Virus record (IMG/VR): IMGVR_UViG_3300020202_000033
Span: 1-44,132 of that record
Length of the DNA: 44,132 nt
Strand: one strand, 5' to 3'
From: a virus
Shown: piece by piece, positions 1 to 6,602 of the stretch
Position numbering within the stretch: the stretch's first letter is position 1
Layout: each line of letters starts with the position of its first letter
The notes under the pieces: model-generated
Seen by the model: the letters and a program-made list of their open reading frames with translations, nothing else
The model's database searches: none
Told to the model about the DNA's origin: nothing
Position numbers and translations under genes: made by a program

Positions 1-43
1 GTGGGCACCATCTCGGATGCGACTGCGGCGGCACGCGAGACGG
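1..43. repeat. 43-bp terminal direct repeat (left copy), contig closure
   Basis: Bases 1-43 are identical to bases 44090-44132. A zinc-finger gene that starts at 43786 continues in frame through the junction to its stop at 125, so the overlap marks a circular assembly rather than two separate ends. The short length is typical of an assembler overlap. It gives no information about the physical ends of the virion DNA. Confidence 0.95.
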
Positions 44-125
44 GCTGCACTCGTGTCGCACGTTCGTACAAGCCATCGAGAGCGGACGCGCCGCGCTCGC
101 GGCCTGGAGGACCGGAGGAAGATGA
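1..125 (+). CDS. C2H2 zinc-finger-like protein, 3' end (continues from 43786..44132)
   Basis: This is the C-terminal part of a 142-aa protein that begins at GTG 43786 and crosses the circular junction. In this window it is read in the frame beginning at base 3 and stops at TGA 123-125. The part seen here carries a short Cys-Asp-Cys run followed by an Ala- and Arg-rich tail. Its stop overlaps the start of the next gene (ATGA at 122-125), which suggests translational coupling. The zinc-finger motif itself is in the other half, near the N-terminus. Function is unknown. Confidence 0.8.
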   Translation, partial: GHHLGCDCGGTRDGLHSCRTFVQAIESGRAALAAWRTGGR

Positions 126-247
126 AAAGCCCCGCAGAAGCGTTGACGCTGCTGCTCGTGATCGGCACGTTCGGCCTGGGCTGCATCGTCGGGTACGTGG
201 GATCGCTCCTCGCACGCCTGCTGCGGAAGTGGCTCGCTAGGCCGTAG
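122..247 (+). CDS. small single-pass membrane protein, 41 aa
   Basis: ATG at 122 overlaps the TGA of the preceding zinc-finger gene. GGAGGA lies just upstream inside that gene. The protein has a polar N-terminus, one hydrophobic helix at about residues 8-30 rich in Leu, Gly and Val, and a basic C-terminus (RKWLAR), predicting one membrane span with the C-terminus in the cytoplasm. Its size and shape would suit a small lysis or membrane accessory protein, but no family is recognised. It converges with the minus-strand late genes and overlaps the last of them by 11 bases. Confidence 0.65.
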   Translation: MKSPAEALTLLLVIGTFGLGCIVGYVGSLLARLLRKWLARP

Positions 248-392
248 CGCCCATGCTCCCGCCCTTGGGCTTCTTGTTCCCGAGCTTCCGGATCCGCTCC
301 GGCTCGGCTTGACGCTTCGGCGCCGGCTTCGCAGGGCTGGGCCGCACGAGACGCGAGAGATCGACCGTACGGCGGTTCTTGATGTCGCTCAT
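237..392 (-). CDS. small basic protein, 51 aa
   Basis: ATG at 392 overlaps the stop of the upstream gene (ATGA), and an AGGAG ribosome site precedes it. The 51-aa product is rich in Lys, Arg and Pro (for example LVRPSPAKPAPKRQAEPERI) with no membrane segment, so it may bind nucleic acid or be a minor structural tail piece. It is the last gene of the long minus-strand late operon and runs convergently into the small plus-strand membrane gene. No family is recognised. Confidence 0.6.
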   Translation of the reverse strand: MSDIKNRRTVDLSRLVRPSPAKPAPKRQAEPERIRKLGNKKPKGGSMGATA

Positions 393-958
393 CCTGCGAA
401 GCTCCTGCGGATGTATCCGCTCGACGTGGACGTGCCCTCGGCCTTGACGCCGCGGTTGGCACCGGGCAGAGCCTGAGTGAGACGGCCGGGGACGTGGCGC
501 AGCAGGCTGCGCTTGCGCGCCGCTCCCGAGCCGATGAGCAGCGGGTTGTCCTCCGCCCCGAGAGCCGCCGCGAGAGCGGCGAGCGTCTCGGGGTCGGGCT
601 CGGGGGTCACGCCGGTGCCCGGCTGACGCACGGGCGGAGGCATTCCGGGGAACGGGTCGCCGCCCCCACCGATCCCGCCGCCTCCCGGGGCGCGCTGCGA
701 GCGCGAGCCGTGGAAGCCCGGCGGGACGCCGTTGATCGTGATGTCGCGGTCGGGGTTGCCGGAGATCGAGGCGCCTTGCTGCTGGATCAGCAGGAGCTGG
801 AGCAGCTCCCACAGGCTCATCCCGTCTTCCTGCGGGAGCTGATCGAGAGGGCTAGCGAGGGCCAGCGGGTTGATCCCGCCCGGGCCCATCATCGCGGGCA
901 GGCTCCCGACGCCACCGGCATTCGCGCCGCGCGCTCCGCCGCTACGAGTTGCTCTCAT
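389..958 (-). CDS. Gly/Pro/Leu-rich hypothetical protein, 189 aa
   Basis: The start at 958 was chosen because GGAGAG lies just upstream; an open frame extends further 5' but in the shadow of the SPFH gene. The protein has a Gly/Ala-rich N-terminus, a hydrophobic Leu/Gln stretch near residues 49-60 (SLWELLQLLLIQQQ), a Gly/Pro-rich centre and an acidic segment (PEPDPETLAALAAALGAED). It overlaps the SPFH gene by 17 bases, so the two are probably co-translated. It could be a partner or a virion protein. No homologue is recognised. Confidence 0.65.
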   Translation of the reverse strand: MRATRSGGARGANAGGVGSLPAMMGPGGINPLALASPLDQLPQEDGMSLWELLQLLLIQQQGASISGNPDRDITINGVPPGFHGSRSQRAPGGGGIGGGGDPFPGMPPPVRQPGTGVTPEPDPETLAALAAALGAEDNPLLIGSGAARKRSLLRHVPGRLTQALPGANRGVKAEGTSTSSGYIRRSFAG

Positions 959-1511
959 GGGATCTCTCCAGGGTGATCGAGGCTGGCAGGCCGGCGATGC
1001 AGAGGACGGTTGCGGGGGCGAAGTCGGTGAGGCGGGCCTTGATGACGTGGACGCCGTAGGGCTCCAGCTCGCGCTGGCAGGCACGGGTGAGGCGGCGGCG
1101 GATGGAAGGGCGGCCGAGACGCAGTGCGTCGTACGTGCTCGAAGTGACGACCCGCTCGATGGCTGCGGTAGCGACGTCGTCGATCGCGGAGAACGCGTTC
1201 TCCTTCTCGGCCAGGAATGCAACCACGTCCGTGACCTCGTACTCACACAGCCCGGAGGCCAGGACGGGGACGTTGTCGAGGGTGACGAGCTTCTGCTCGG
1301 TCAGGTTCAACACCTGCCCGACCACGGAGGTCTTCTCCACCGGCGTGACGATCGGCCAGTAGATGTGCAGCCCTCCAGGACCGAGAGGTACGGAGGTCTT
1401 CCCGCAGGGGTACTTGACCGCAGCCTCTGAGGGTTTCAGGACGAGGAGGCGGGGTGCCCAGGAGGCTAGCCACTGGATGGCTTCGCCAAGCAGGCCAAGG
1501 ATGTTGACCAT
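942..1511 (-). CDS. SPFH/Band 7 (stomatin-prohibitin) domain protein, 189 aa
   Basis: The N-terminus (residues 1-25) is hydrophobic and could lie in the membrane. It is followed by the typical SPFH pattern of alternating beta strands (GGLHIYWPIVTPVEK, then LNLTEQKLVTLDNVPVLASG) and a helical C-terminus with an ERV...TYDALRLGRPSI segment. SPFH proteins form large oligomeric rings at membranes in bacteria. One in a T7-like phage is uncommon. ATG 1511 has AGGAG at a suitable distance. It lies at the end of the late operon next to a lipoprotein, so a role at the host envelope is plausible but inferred. Confidence 0.8.
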   Translation of the reverse strand: MVNILGLLGEAIQWLASWAPRLLVLKPSEAAVKYPCGKTSVPLGPGGLHIYWPIVTPVEKTSVVGQVLNLTEQKLVTLDNVPVLASGLCEYEVTDVVAFLAEKENAFSAIDDVATAAIERVVTSSTYDALRLGRPSIRRRLTRACQRELEPYGVHVIKARLTDFAPATVLCIAGLPASITLERSHESNS

Positions 1512-1599
1512 GCTTGAACACTCCTAGAATCCACCTGGACCCTGCTAGAAACCTGTTGTCTACCTGTCTAGCTCTCCCCGTCCTCTCCCATCCTGTCCA

Positions 1600-1998
1600 T
1601 CAAAGCTCGACGAGGTAGGAATAGACTTCCGAGTAGGCCACTCCCCAGGCTGCCCCGTGGCTCCCAGCGAAGCGGGAACCTGCCTGCCAGGAGAGCACGT
1701 GGGCCAGCTCGTGGATCCAGGTCGCGACCTGGAGGTCTTGGTCGAGGTCGGGGTCGATGCGGACGATGAAGTTCCCGCAGCCATCGGACTCGGTCTCCCC
1801 CAGGCGGCTGACGTGGTCGAGGTCGACGAGGTAGAGTTGCACCGTGACGCCCGGGCGCAGGAGCGGGGCGCTGCGGGCGAGCGCGTCGTTGAGCGCGCTG
1901 TGCTCGCGGCTGACCGGGACCGGATTCGAGACTCGGGCGTGCGGGGTCGCGCAGGAGGCGAGGAGAGCGAGGCAGAGGGTTGAGATCAGGCGGAGCAC
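1600..1998 (-). CDS. lipoprotein with HExxH zinc metallopeptidase motif, 132 aa
   Basis: GTG at 1998 is chosen because AGGAGG lies 8 bases upstream and translation from it starts directly with a lipoprotein signal: a hydrophobic core, then the lipobox Leu-Ala-Ser-Cys with Cys16 as the acylation site. The zinc motif HELAH is at residues 96-100. His114 in the SHGAAWG segment is a likely third ligand. This HELAH...H-x-x-AWG arrangement occurs in small phage metallopeptidases. Location at the envelope is predicted. As no classical endolysin is visible, a part in lysis or entry is possible but unproven. The start codon lies 18 bases from a divergent plus-strand GTG. Confidence 0.8.
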   Translation of the reverse strand: MLRLISTLCLALLASCATPHARVSNPVPVSREHSALNDALARSAPLLRPGVTVQLYLVDLDHVSRLGETESDGCGNFIVRIDPDLDQDLQVATWIHELAHVLSWQAGSRFAGSHGAAWGVAYSEVYSYLVEL

Positions 1999-2015
1999 CG
2001 GGTAGCCTCCTGGGC

Positions 2016-2288
2016 GTGACGCACTTCGTATCAGCCGCGTGCCGGGGCGAGCACTGTGTGATGTGCAACGCACCTGCTACGCACAAGGCGGGCGAAGAGA
2101 TCCTTTCCGACGATCCGATGCCGGTCCGACACAACTTGACGGTCTACCTCTGCTGCCGGCACTTCGCGTGGATCTTCGCGCCAGCATCGGAATGCGCGTT
2201 CAAGGAGGCAGGTCGAGATGGATCCGGAGACGGTGGAGCGGGTGAAGGAGCTGGTACGGGAAGCGAACCACTGGAAAGCGGCACATGA
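2016..2288 (+). CDS. small cysteine-rich phage protein (CxxC, CCxHF), about 90 aa
   Basis: The product contains two likely zinc-ligand pairs, HCVMCN and YLCCRHF, spaced by a DDP-x(2)-VRHNLT segment. I recognise this as a recurring family of uncharacterised phage proteins that usually begin as this one does (THFVSAAC), hence GTG 2016; the alternative ATG is at 2061. No good ribosome site precedes the GTG. The last 24 residues are translated from DNA that also encodes the next gene in another frame (71-base overlap) and are probably not conserved. First gene of a plus-strand cassette inside the minus-strand late region. Confidence 0.7.
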   Translation: MTHFVSAACRGEHCVMCNAPATHKAGEEILSDDPMPVRHNLTVYLCCRHFAWIFAPASECAFKEAGRDGSGDGGAGEGAGTGSEPLESGT

Positions 2289-2532
2289 CAATATGGTCAT
2301 GCGCAACGCGCTTCTGCGGCAGCGGCCGGACCTTCCCATAGAGCGAATACAGGCGTACGAGCGGGTTACACGCGAGCTGGACAGGTTGCAGGGGATCGAG
2401 AACGCGCTGCTGGACTATCTGGCTGCCCTAGCGCGCGACGAGAAGGAAGCTATCCGGAACACGTGGGCACACGTGGTGCGCTTGATTGTGGGCCAGCGAA
2501 GCGAGGATGCGCATGGAACCCGACGTTCGTAA
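2218..2532 (+). CDS. coiled-coil hypothetical protein, 104 aa
   Basis: ATG 2218 is preceded by AAGGAGG at good spacing. The protein is mostly helical and charged, with heptad-like stretches (ETVERVKELVREANHWKAAH and later RVTRELDRLQGIENALLDY), so it probably forms a coiled coil. No enzyme motif is visible. It overlaps its neighbours at both ends (71 and 20 bases), typical of a tightly packed phage operon. The family is not recognised. Function is unknown. Confidence 0.7.
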   Translation: MDPETVERVKELVREANHWKAAHDNMVMRNALLRQRPDLPIERIQAYERVTRELDRLQGIENALLDYLAALARDEKEAIRNTWAHVVRLIVGQRSEDAHGTRRS

Positions 2533-2740
2533 CGTGGTCGACCATCAGCCGCCGCCGCTACTGGATTGGCCGTGTGCGCGGTGCAAGGCCGTGTTCAAGA
2601 CGATCCTCGCGCGCGACTTCCACTCCTACCGCGAGCACGGCACCGAGCCCGGTCAGACCATCACCGAAACGTCCGATTCTGAGCAAGCCAGCTCGGCAGC
2701 CGCGCCGGCTGAGACTTCAAGCGAGACGCCGAAGCAATGA
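2513..2740 (+). CDS. C2H2-like zinc-finger protein, 75 aa
   Basis: ATG 2513 follows a GAGG site. The core is a C2H2-type finger, CARCKAVFKTILARDFHSYR followed by Glu-His, and the C-terminal third is low in complexity (Ser, Thr, Glu, Ala). The finger closely resembles that of the protein crossing the contig ends (CLICGRRFSSLMDRDIHSHL then Glu-His), so the two are probably paralogues. The 3' end converges with the large terminase gene and overlaps it by 80 bases, so the two transcripts would be antisense there. Role unknown, perhaps DNA or protein binding. Confidence 0.7.
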   Translation: MEPDVRNVVDHQPPPLLDWPCARCKAVFKTILARDFHSYREHGTEPGQTITETSDSEQASSAAAPAETSSETPKQ

Positions 2741-4355
2741 ACTTCCGGATGCCCTCGTCGGACTGGCGCAACAGGCGGTCGCGCATGGCCTTGTCGACCT
2801 CGCGGCCCATCTGATCCGTCCAATACTTGACGCCGATGGCGAGCACGTCGACGCGGTCGTCGAAGCGCAGCGAGCCGCGGTCCCGCGTCAGCCGGCTCAT
2901 CTGGTAGAAGAGCTGATAGGCGAGCTGATGCTCCGCGCTGACACCCTGCCGCACGCGCTGATCCGCCTGGATGACCTTGGGGTCGACGACCAGCCGGTGC
3001 TGCGACATGACCGGCTCTAGCGTGTCGATGATCCGCGCTTCCTTCTGCGTGTAGTGCTTGACCTCTTCGACAACGCAGGGGTAGATCCGCTGCAAGTGCG
3101 GCTTGAGCAGCTCGGAGAACATGCCGTCGCCGAAGTTGGTCTCGACGACGATCTTGTTGACCTTGTGGTGCTTGGCGCGCTCGGCGAGCATCTCCAGCGT
3201 CGCGGGCTCGTAGCCACCGACGACGCCGCTCAGCTCGGGCAGGAAGAGCTGGCCGTTGAGCATCTTGAGGATGCAGTAGCCAGTCTCGTTCGTGCCGCGG
3301 CCCGAGGGGTCGATCGCGAGCACGGAGCCCTGATACGGGACCATCGCGCCCACGCGCGCGAGCGGGCGGTAGAAGCGGTCGCCGTTGAAGCCGACGCAGG
3401 GCAGGTCGCGCATCTCCAGCTCGGGCGAGCGGCCCCACACGATCTTTTCCGGCGCGACGTCGGGGTGGACGTCCATGATCGCGAGGTCGGAGAGCTTGAG
3501 CGGGTAGCGGTCCTGATCGCTCAGGCGCGTGTCCAGCATGAACTGGAGCGCAAAGCCGGCGCGTCCGTACGACGCCTCCCGCTCCATGAGGTCGAACTCG
3601 TTGAACCGCTTGGGGTCGGTCGGCTTGCCGCTGAGCGAGGCGTCCTTGCCCAGGTGCGTACGGATGATCGGCGCGAGCGCGGTGCCGTACACGCCAGCCT
3701 GCTCCGGGGTCGGGTAGCGGGCGGGCCAGATCCGCCGCTCGTAGCCGCGCTCGGCGAGCAGGTTGTAGATCGACTGCTCGGTCTGCGGCGTGCCCAGGAA
3801 GGTGACGATCCCGCCCGGCTTGATGATCGCGTCGCACTCCTTGATCGACTCCTGGAGCTTCTCGCGCATCAGGGTCGTCGCCGAGTTGTTCGTGACCTCG
3901 ACGTCGTCGCAGATGATGTCGCTGGCGCGGGAGCCGGTGATCTGGCTGTTGATCCCCAGGCTCTTCACGCTAGGCGCATGGCTCACGGGGGCCGGCGCGA
4001 CGTCGAACGAAATCTTCGAGTTGCGCTGATGGTCCAGCGGGCGCAGGTGCTGGAAGATGTCGATCTCTTGAATGAGGCGCAGGGCAAAGGTCGAGAAGTC
4101 GTCCGCGCGCTGCTTCGAGGCCGACAGGATCAGGAACTGCCGAGTCGGGTCCTTGCGCAGGCAGTCGACGGTGTAGGTCGACGCGATCCAGCTCTTGCCC
4201 ACGCCACGGAACGCCTCGATGACGCGACGTCGGGGTCCGTGTTGGAACCAGTGCGCAAGGTCGTACTGGATGTCGGTCGGCGGAGGGAGGCCGAGCTTCT
4301 TCCAGACGTAGCAGAGCACGTTCCGAAAGTCGTCGAGCTGATCGACTGTTGACAA
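2661..4355 (-). CDS. terL: terminase large subunit (T7 gp19-like), 564 aa
   Basis: Packages the phage genome into proheads. The N-terminal ATPase shows a Walker A motif at residues 47-56 (EAFRGVGKSW) and Walker B at 146-153 (DIICDDVE). The RNase H-like nuclease follows, with Asp349 in DPSGRGTNETGY and Glu405 in VVETNFGDG as likely metal ligands. Length matches T7 gp19 (586 aa). The start is TTG 4355 with GGGAG upstream. It is separated from the small terminase gene by a plus-strand cassette, an unusual interruption of the T7 order. Confidence 0.95.
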   Translation of the reverse strand: MSTVDQLDDFRNVLCYVWKKLGLPPPTDIQYDLAHWFQHGPRRRVIEAFRGVGKSWIASTYTVDCLRKDPTRQFLILSASKQRADDFSTFALRLIQEIDIFQHLRPLDHQRNSKISFDVAPAPVSHAPSVKSLGINSQITGSRASDIICDDVEVTNNSATTLMREKLQESIKECDAIIKPGGIVTFLGTPQTEQSIYNLLAERGYERRIWPARYPTPEQAGVYGTALAPIIRTHLGKDASLSGKPTDPKRFNEFDLMEREASYGRAGFALQFMLDTRLSDQDRYPLKLSDLAIMDVHPDVAPEKIVWGRSPELEMRDLPCVGFNGDRFYRPLARVGAMVPYQGSVLAIDPSGRGTNETGYCILKMLNGQLFLPELSGVVGGYEPATLEMLAERAKHHKVNKIVVETNFGDGMFSELLKPHLQRIYPCVVEEVKHYTQKEARIIDTLEPVMSQHRLVVDPKVIQADQRVRQGVSAEHQLAYQLFYQMSRLTRDRGSLRFDDRVDVLAIGVKYWTDQMGREVDKAMRDRLLRQSDEGIRKFIASASRLKSQPARLPSWLAQNRTFR

Positions 4356-4463
4356 GCGGTGCTCCCTAGTTTGGAATGAACGCGGCGGGGATGTTCCCGA
4401 CTATGCAAGGAGAGTCAGGTGGCCCGAGTACAGAGAAGAAGAGTCGTGACCCGAGGAGGAGTG

Positions 4464-4904
4464 ATGGACATCGCGGCACCCGCGCGCACGAAGCACGTTG
4501 CCAATGGGCGTGTGCCTACGGAGCTTCCTACGGCGAAGACGCATGTGGATGCGCCGCCGAAGAAGCGTGGGCGCGGTCCCAACCGGCCCAAGGAAGTGCA
4601 GCTCGCTGAGCTGGAGGCCAAGATCGCGGCCATCAAGGCGCAGATCGCGGCTGAGTCGCGGCCGACGTCAGAGGCAGAGAAGGACGGGCTGCGGATCGCG
4701 GCACTGCTGCGCAAGGCGATGGCAAAGGCGGAGGCCGATCAGGCATCTGATTTCCGCCATGTGCTGCACGCGTCCTACAATTCGCTGCATGCGTACTTCA
4801 TCCGCGAGAACATCCCGCTGCCGAAGGCGCGCGCGCCGAAGGGGAAGATGTCCAACGCGGCCAAGGCGCTGCTCAGCGCCGCGCATGCGGAGCAGGGTAC
4901 GTAG
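4464..4904 (+). CDS. basic, helical DNA-binding-like protein, 146 aa
   Basis: The N-terminal part has an AT-hook-like basic patch (PPKKRGRGPNRPKEV) followed by a helical segment (LAELEAKIAAIKAQIA) that may form a coiled coil. The middle contains a conserved-looking SDFRHVLHASYNSLHAYF region. ATG 4464 follows GAGGAGG at close spacing; GTG 4419 with AAGGAGAG is an equally good alternative that adds 15 basic residues. It is divergent from the large terminase gene and may bind DNA or RNA. The family is not recognised. Confidence 0.65.
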   Translation: MDIAAPARTKHVANGRVPTELPTAKTHVDAPPKKRGRGPNRPKEVQLAELEAKIAAIKAQIAAESRPTSEAEKDGLRIAALLRKAMAKAEADQASDFRHVLHASYNSLHAYFIRENIPLPKARAPKGKMSNAAKALLSAAHAEQGT

Positions 4905-5216
4905 ATGGCCGAGATCGCCACGCTCGGCTACAACCGGGCCGATCTGAGCTTCCACGTCTCACCCCTCCCCCACTGCCGGGAGTGCGGGCTGAGCATGATC
5001 GGCCCGGCGACGCTGGAGTTTCATGCGTCCTTCGTCGCCATCATCGGGCGACACCCGCTCGTTGAGGAGTTGGTGAATGCCAACGCACAAGAGCGGTACG
5101 CCGCGGCGTACTCGCAAGACGGCGCTGCGATCGTCAAGGCCGTGGGGGAGTACACGAAGGGCCTCGTCGACGAGTTCGCGCGGAGGCACGGACTGACCTA
5201 CAGGCCGATCCTCTAG
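4905..5216 (+). CDS. small zinc-finger-like protein, 103 aa
   Basis: ATG 4905 follows the upstream stop without a gap. Residues 24-27 are CREC, and His residues follow at about 40 and 50 (EFHASFVAIIGRH), a possible C2H2 zinc site. It recalls the two other plus-strand zinc-finger proteins of this genome, though spacing differs. The C-terminal half is helical with a GEYTKGLVDEFARRHG segment. It converges with the small terminase gene and overlaps it by 4 bases. No function can be assigned. Confidence 0.65.
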   Translation: MAEIATLGYNRADLSFHVSPLPHCRECGLSMIGPATLEFHASFVAIIGRHPLVEELVNANAQERYAAAYSQDGAAIVKAVGEYTKGLVDEFARRHGLTYRPIL

Positions 5217-5452
5217 CCGTCCTGGGCATCGCGGAGCGGCGGCTCTTCCGGAACGAAGGGCAGCCGCTCCGTGAGCTGATAGATGGGCGTGCCCTTCGCC
5301 GGCTTGGCGGTGATGTCGTTGTCGCGCAGGAGGGCCCGCGCTACGCCCAGGTCCGCCGCGGTGGCCTCGCCGGATTCGATCTTGCGGAGAAGCTCGCGCA
5401 CGGTCTTGTCGTGGAGCTGAGCGAGCAGGTCGTCACTCGATGAGCCAAGCAT
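5213..5452 (-). CDS. terS: terminase small subunit (T7 gp18-like), 79 aa
   Basis: The segment LLRKIESGEATAADLGVARA followed by LLRDNDI matches the typical pattern of short T7-like terminase small subunits (a helix, a SGE-x-TAADL turn, then a F/L-L-x-DN-x-I helix), and the tail ends LTERLPFVPEE as in that family. Length is close to T7 gp18 (89 aa). It recognises concatemeric DNA and delivers it to the large subunit. It overlaps the upstream paralogue gene by 20 bases. Confidence 0.75.
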   Translation of the reverse strand: MLGSSSDDLLAQLHDKTVRELLRKIESGEATAADLGVARALLRDNDITAKPAKGTPIYQLTERLPFVPEEPPLRDAQDG

Positions 5453-5765
5453 CGACGGTGCCTCCCCCGTTCTGAGCCGCCGAGACGATGCGCATCTGTG
5501 GGAAGAGCTGGACGACCTCAGCGTAGGTCAGCCCCCCGTTGGGGTCGGTGTCGAAGTCGGCATCGACGAAGCTCGTCAGCGTGAACCAGCCGCAGAGCGA
5601 GCTGGCGCGGCCTTGGACGAGCAGGCCAGTGCCCCAGCCCACCGTATCCGCGCTGCGCTTCGCCTGGACAATGCCGGTTTCGTCCTTGCTCCGCTGGCAG
5701 TGAACGACTTCGCTGTTGGTAGTGCCGTCCGGCGCGGCCGTCAGCATTCGGGTCGTTTTCGACAT
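5433..5765 (-). CDS. tandem paralogue 3, small beta-rich protein, 110 aa
   Basis: The most diverged of three adjacent paralogues. Shared landmarks are VVHCQRSKDETGI near the N-terminus, a QGRAS segment, VVQLFPQMRI and the terminal WLIE. It carries an insertion of about ten residues in the middle (DADFDTDPNGGLTYAEV). The predicted beta-rich, Gly/Thr-rich composition and the position between holin and terminase suggest a minor virion or capsid-decoration protein, but that is inference. Confidence 0.75.
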   Translation of the reverse strand: MSKTTRMLTAAPDGTTNSEVVHCQRSKDETGIVQAKRSADTVGWGTGLLVQGRASSLCGWFTLTSFVDADFDTDPNGGLTYAEVVQLFPQMRIVSAAQNGGGTVDAWLIE

Positions 5766-5769
5766 GGGG

Positions 5770-6084
5770 TCACTCCACGAGCCAGCAGTTGAGGGACGGG
5801 GTCGTTCCGCCCACGGCGATGACGTCGATCCGCATCTGCGGGAAGAGCGCCACGATCGCGGCCCCGACGCCGGCCACGAGTTCCACGTCCGTGATTTCGT
5901 CGACCACGTACATGGGCGCGTTACTGTCGGCGCGGCCCATCAGGCGGACCGTACAGGTGTTCGAGCCTCCGCCCGTGAGCTGGACTACGAACAGGCCGGC
6001 CTCGTCCTTGCGGCGCGAGCAGTGGACGATCGCGCTGTTGCCGGCGACGGCCTGATTGACGATGAGATGAGTCTGCTGGGCCAT
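5770..6084 (-). CDS. tandem paralogue 2, small beta-rich protein, 104 aa
   Basis: Middle copy of three tandem paralogues. Landmarks: IVHCSRRKDEAGLFVVQLTG, MGRADSNAPMYVV, IVALFPQMRI and the terminal CWLVE. It starts with ATG 6084 and ends four bases before the next start, so the three copies form one tightly packed block. No signal peptide or membrane segment is present. Function is unknown; a structural role is plausible from its neighbours. Confidence 0.75.
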   Translation of the reverse strand: MAQQTHLIVNQAVAGNSAIVHCSRRKDEAGLFVVQLTGGGSNTCTVRLMGRADSNAPMYVVDEITDVELVAGVGAAIVALFPQMRIDVIAVGGTTPSLNCWLVE

Positions 6085-6087
6085 TAG

Positions 6088-6393
6088 TCACTCCACGAGC
6101 CACGCGTTGGCATTGCCCGACGTGACCTCGGACGCGTTTGCCCGCATCTGCGGGAACAGAGGAACGGCCACGGCCGCGGTGCCGCCGACGAGGTCCCCCT
6201 CGTTCAGCGTGGCGATCGTGTACCACGGTGCGTTCTCGTCGGCCCGACCCTCGCAGCGAATGGTCGCGTCGGGCGTGCCGCCGGTGATGCGGATTTGGAA
6301 GATTCCCGTCTCGTCCGCGTTGCGCTGCGGGTGGACAATGGAACTCTGCCCGGCCACGGACTGGCCGTTCAAAAGGCGATGCGAGCGAGCCAT
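6088..6393 (-). CDS. tandem paralogue 1, small beta-rich protein, 101 aa
   Basis: First-transcribed copy of the trio. Landmarks: IVHPQRNADETGIFQIRITG, EGRADENAPWYTI, AVPLFPQMRA and the terminal AWLVE. Its ATG (6393) overlaps the stop of the holin-like gene by one base. The repeated motif set across three adjacent genes shows two local duplications followed by divergence. It is unlike any T7 gene at this position. Probably a virion surface or accessory protein; this is inferred only from position and beta-rich composition. Confidence 0.75.
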   Translation of the reverse strand: MARSHRLLNGQSVAGQSSIVHPQRNADETGIFQIRITGGTPDATIRCEGRADENAPWYTIATLNEGDLVGGTAAVAVPLFPQMRANASEVTSGNANAWLVE

Positions 6394-6602
6394 TAGACCC
6401 CCAGCAGTTTGAATCCGTAGGCTGCCACCACGCCGATGGCCGCGGCGGCGCCGAGAACCCAGGAGCGATACCGCTCCAGTGCGGCGACACGCTCGGTGAT
6501 GCCTTCGACCTTCTGTTCCAGCCCGCCGATCCGGAAAATGAGCGCGTCGAGCTTGCCTTCCAAGCGGCCGACCGCGATGAGCAGCGTTTCCTCGGATTCC
6601 AT
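6393..6602 (-). CDS. XhlA-like holin or holin-associated protein, 69 aa
   Basis: The N-terminal two thirds form a clear coiled coil (GRLEGKLDALIFRIGGLEQ and following heptads). It is followed by RYRSWVLGAAAAIGVVAAYG, a single membrane segment near residues 45-65, and a short tail. This matches the XhlA haemolysin/holin-associated layout. ATG 6602 overlaps the tail fibre stop (TGATG) and has GGAGG upstream. T7 also places its holin (gp17.5) right after the tail fibre gene, which supports a lysis role. Confidence 0.75.
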   Translation of the reverse strand: MESEETLLIAVGRLEGKLDALIFRIGGLEQKVEGITERVAALERYRSWVLGAAAAIGVVAAYGFKLLGV

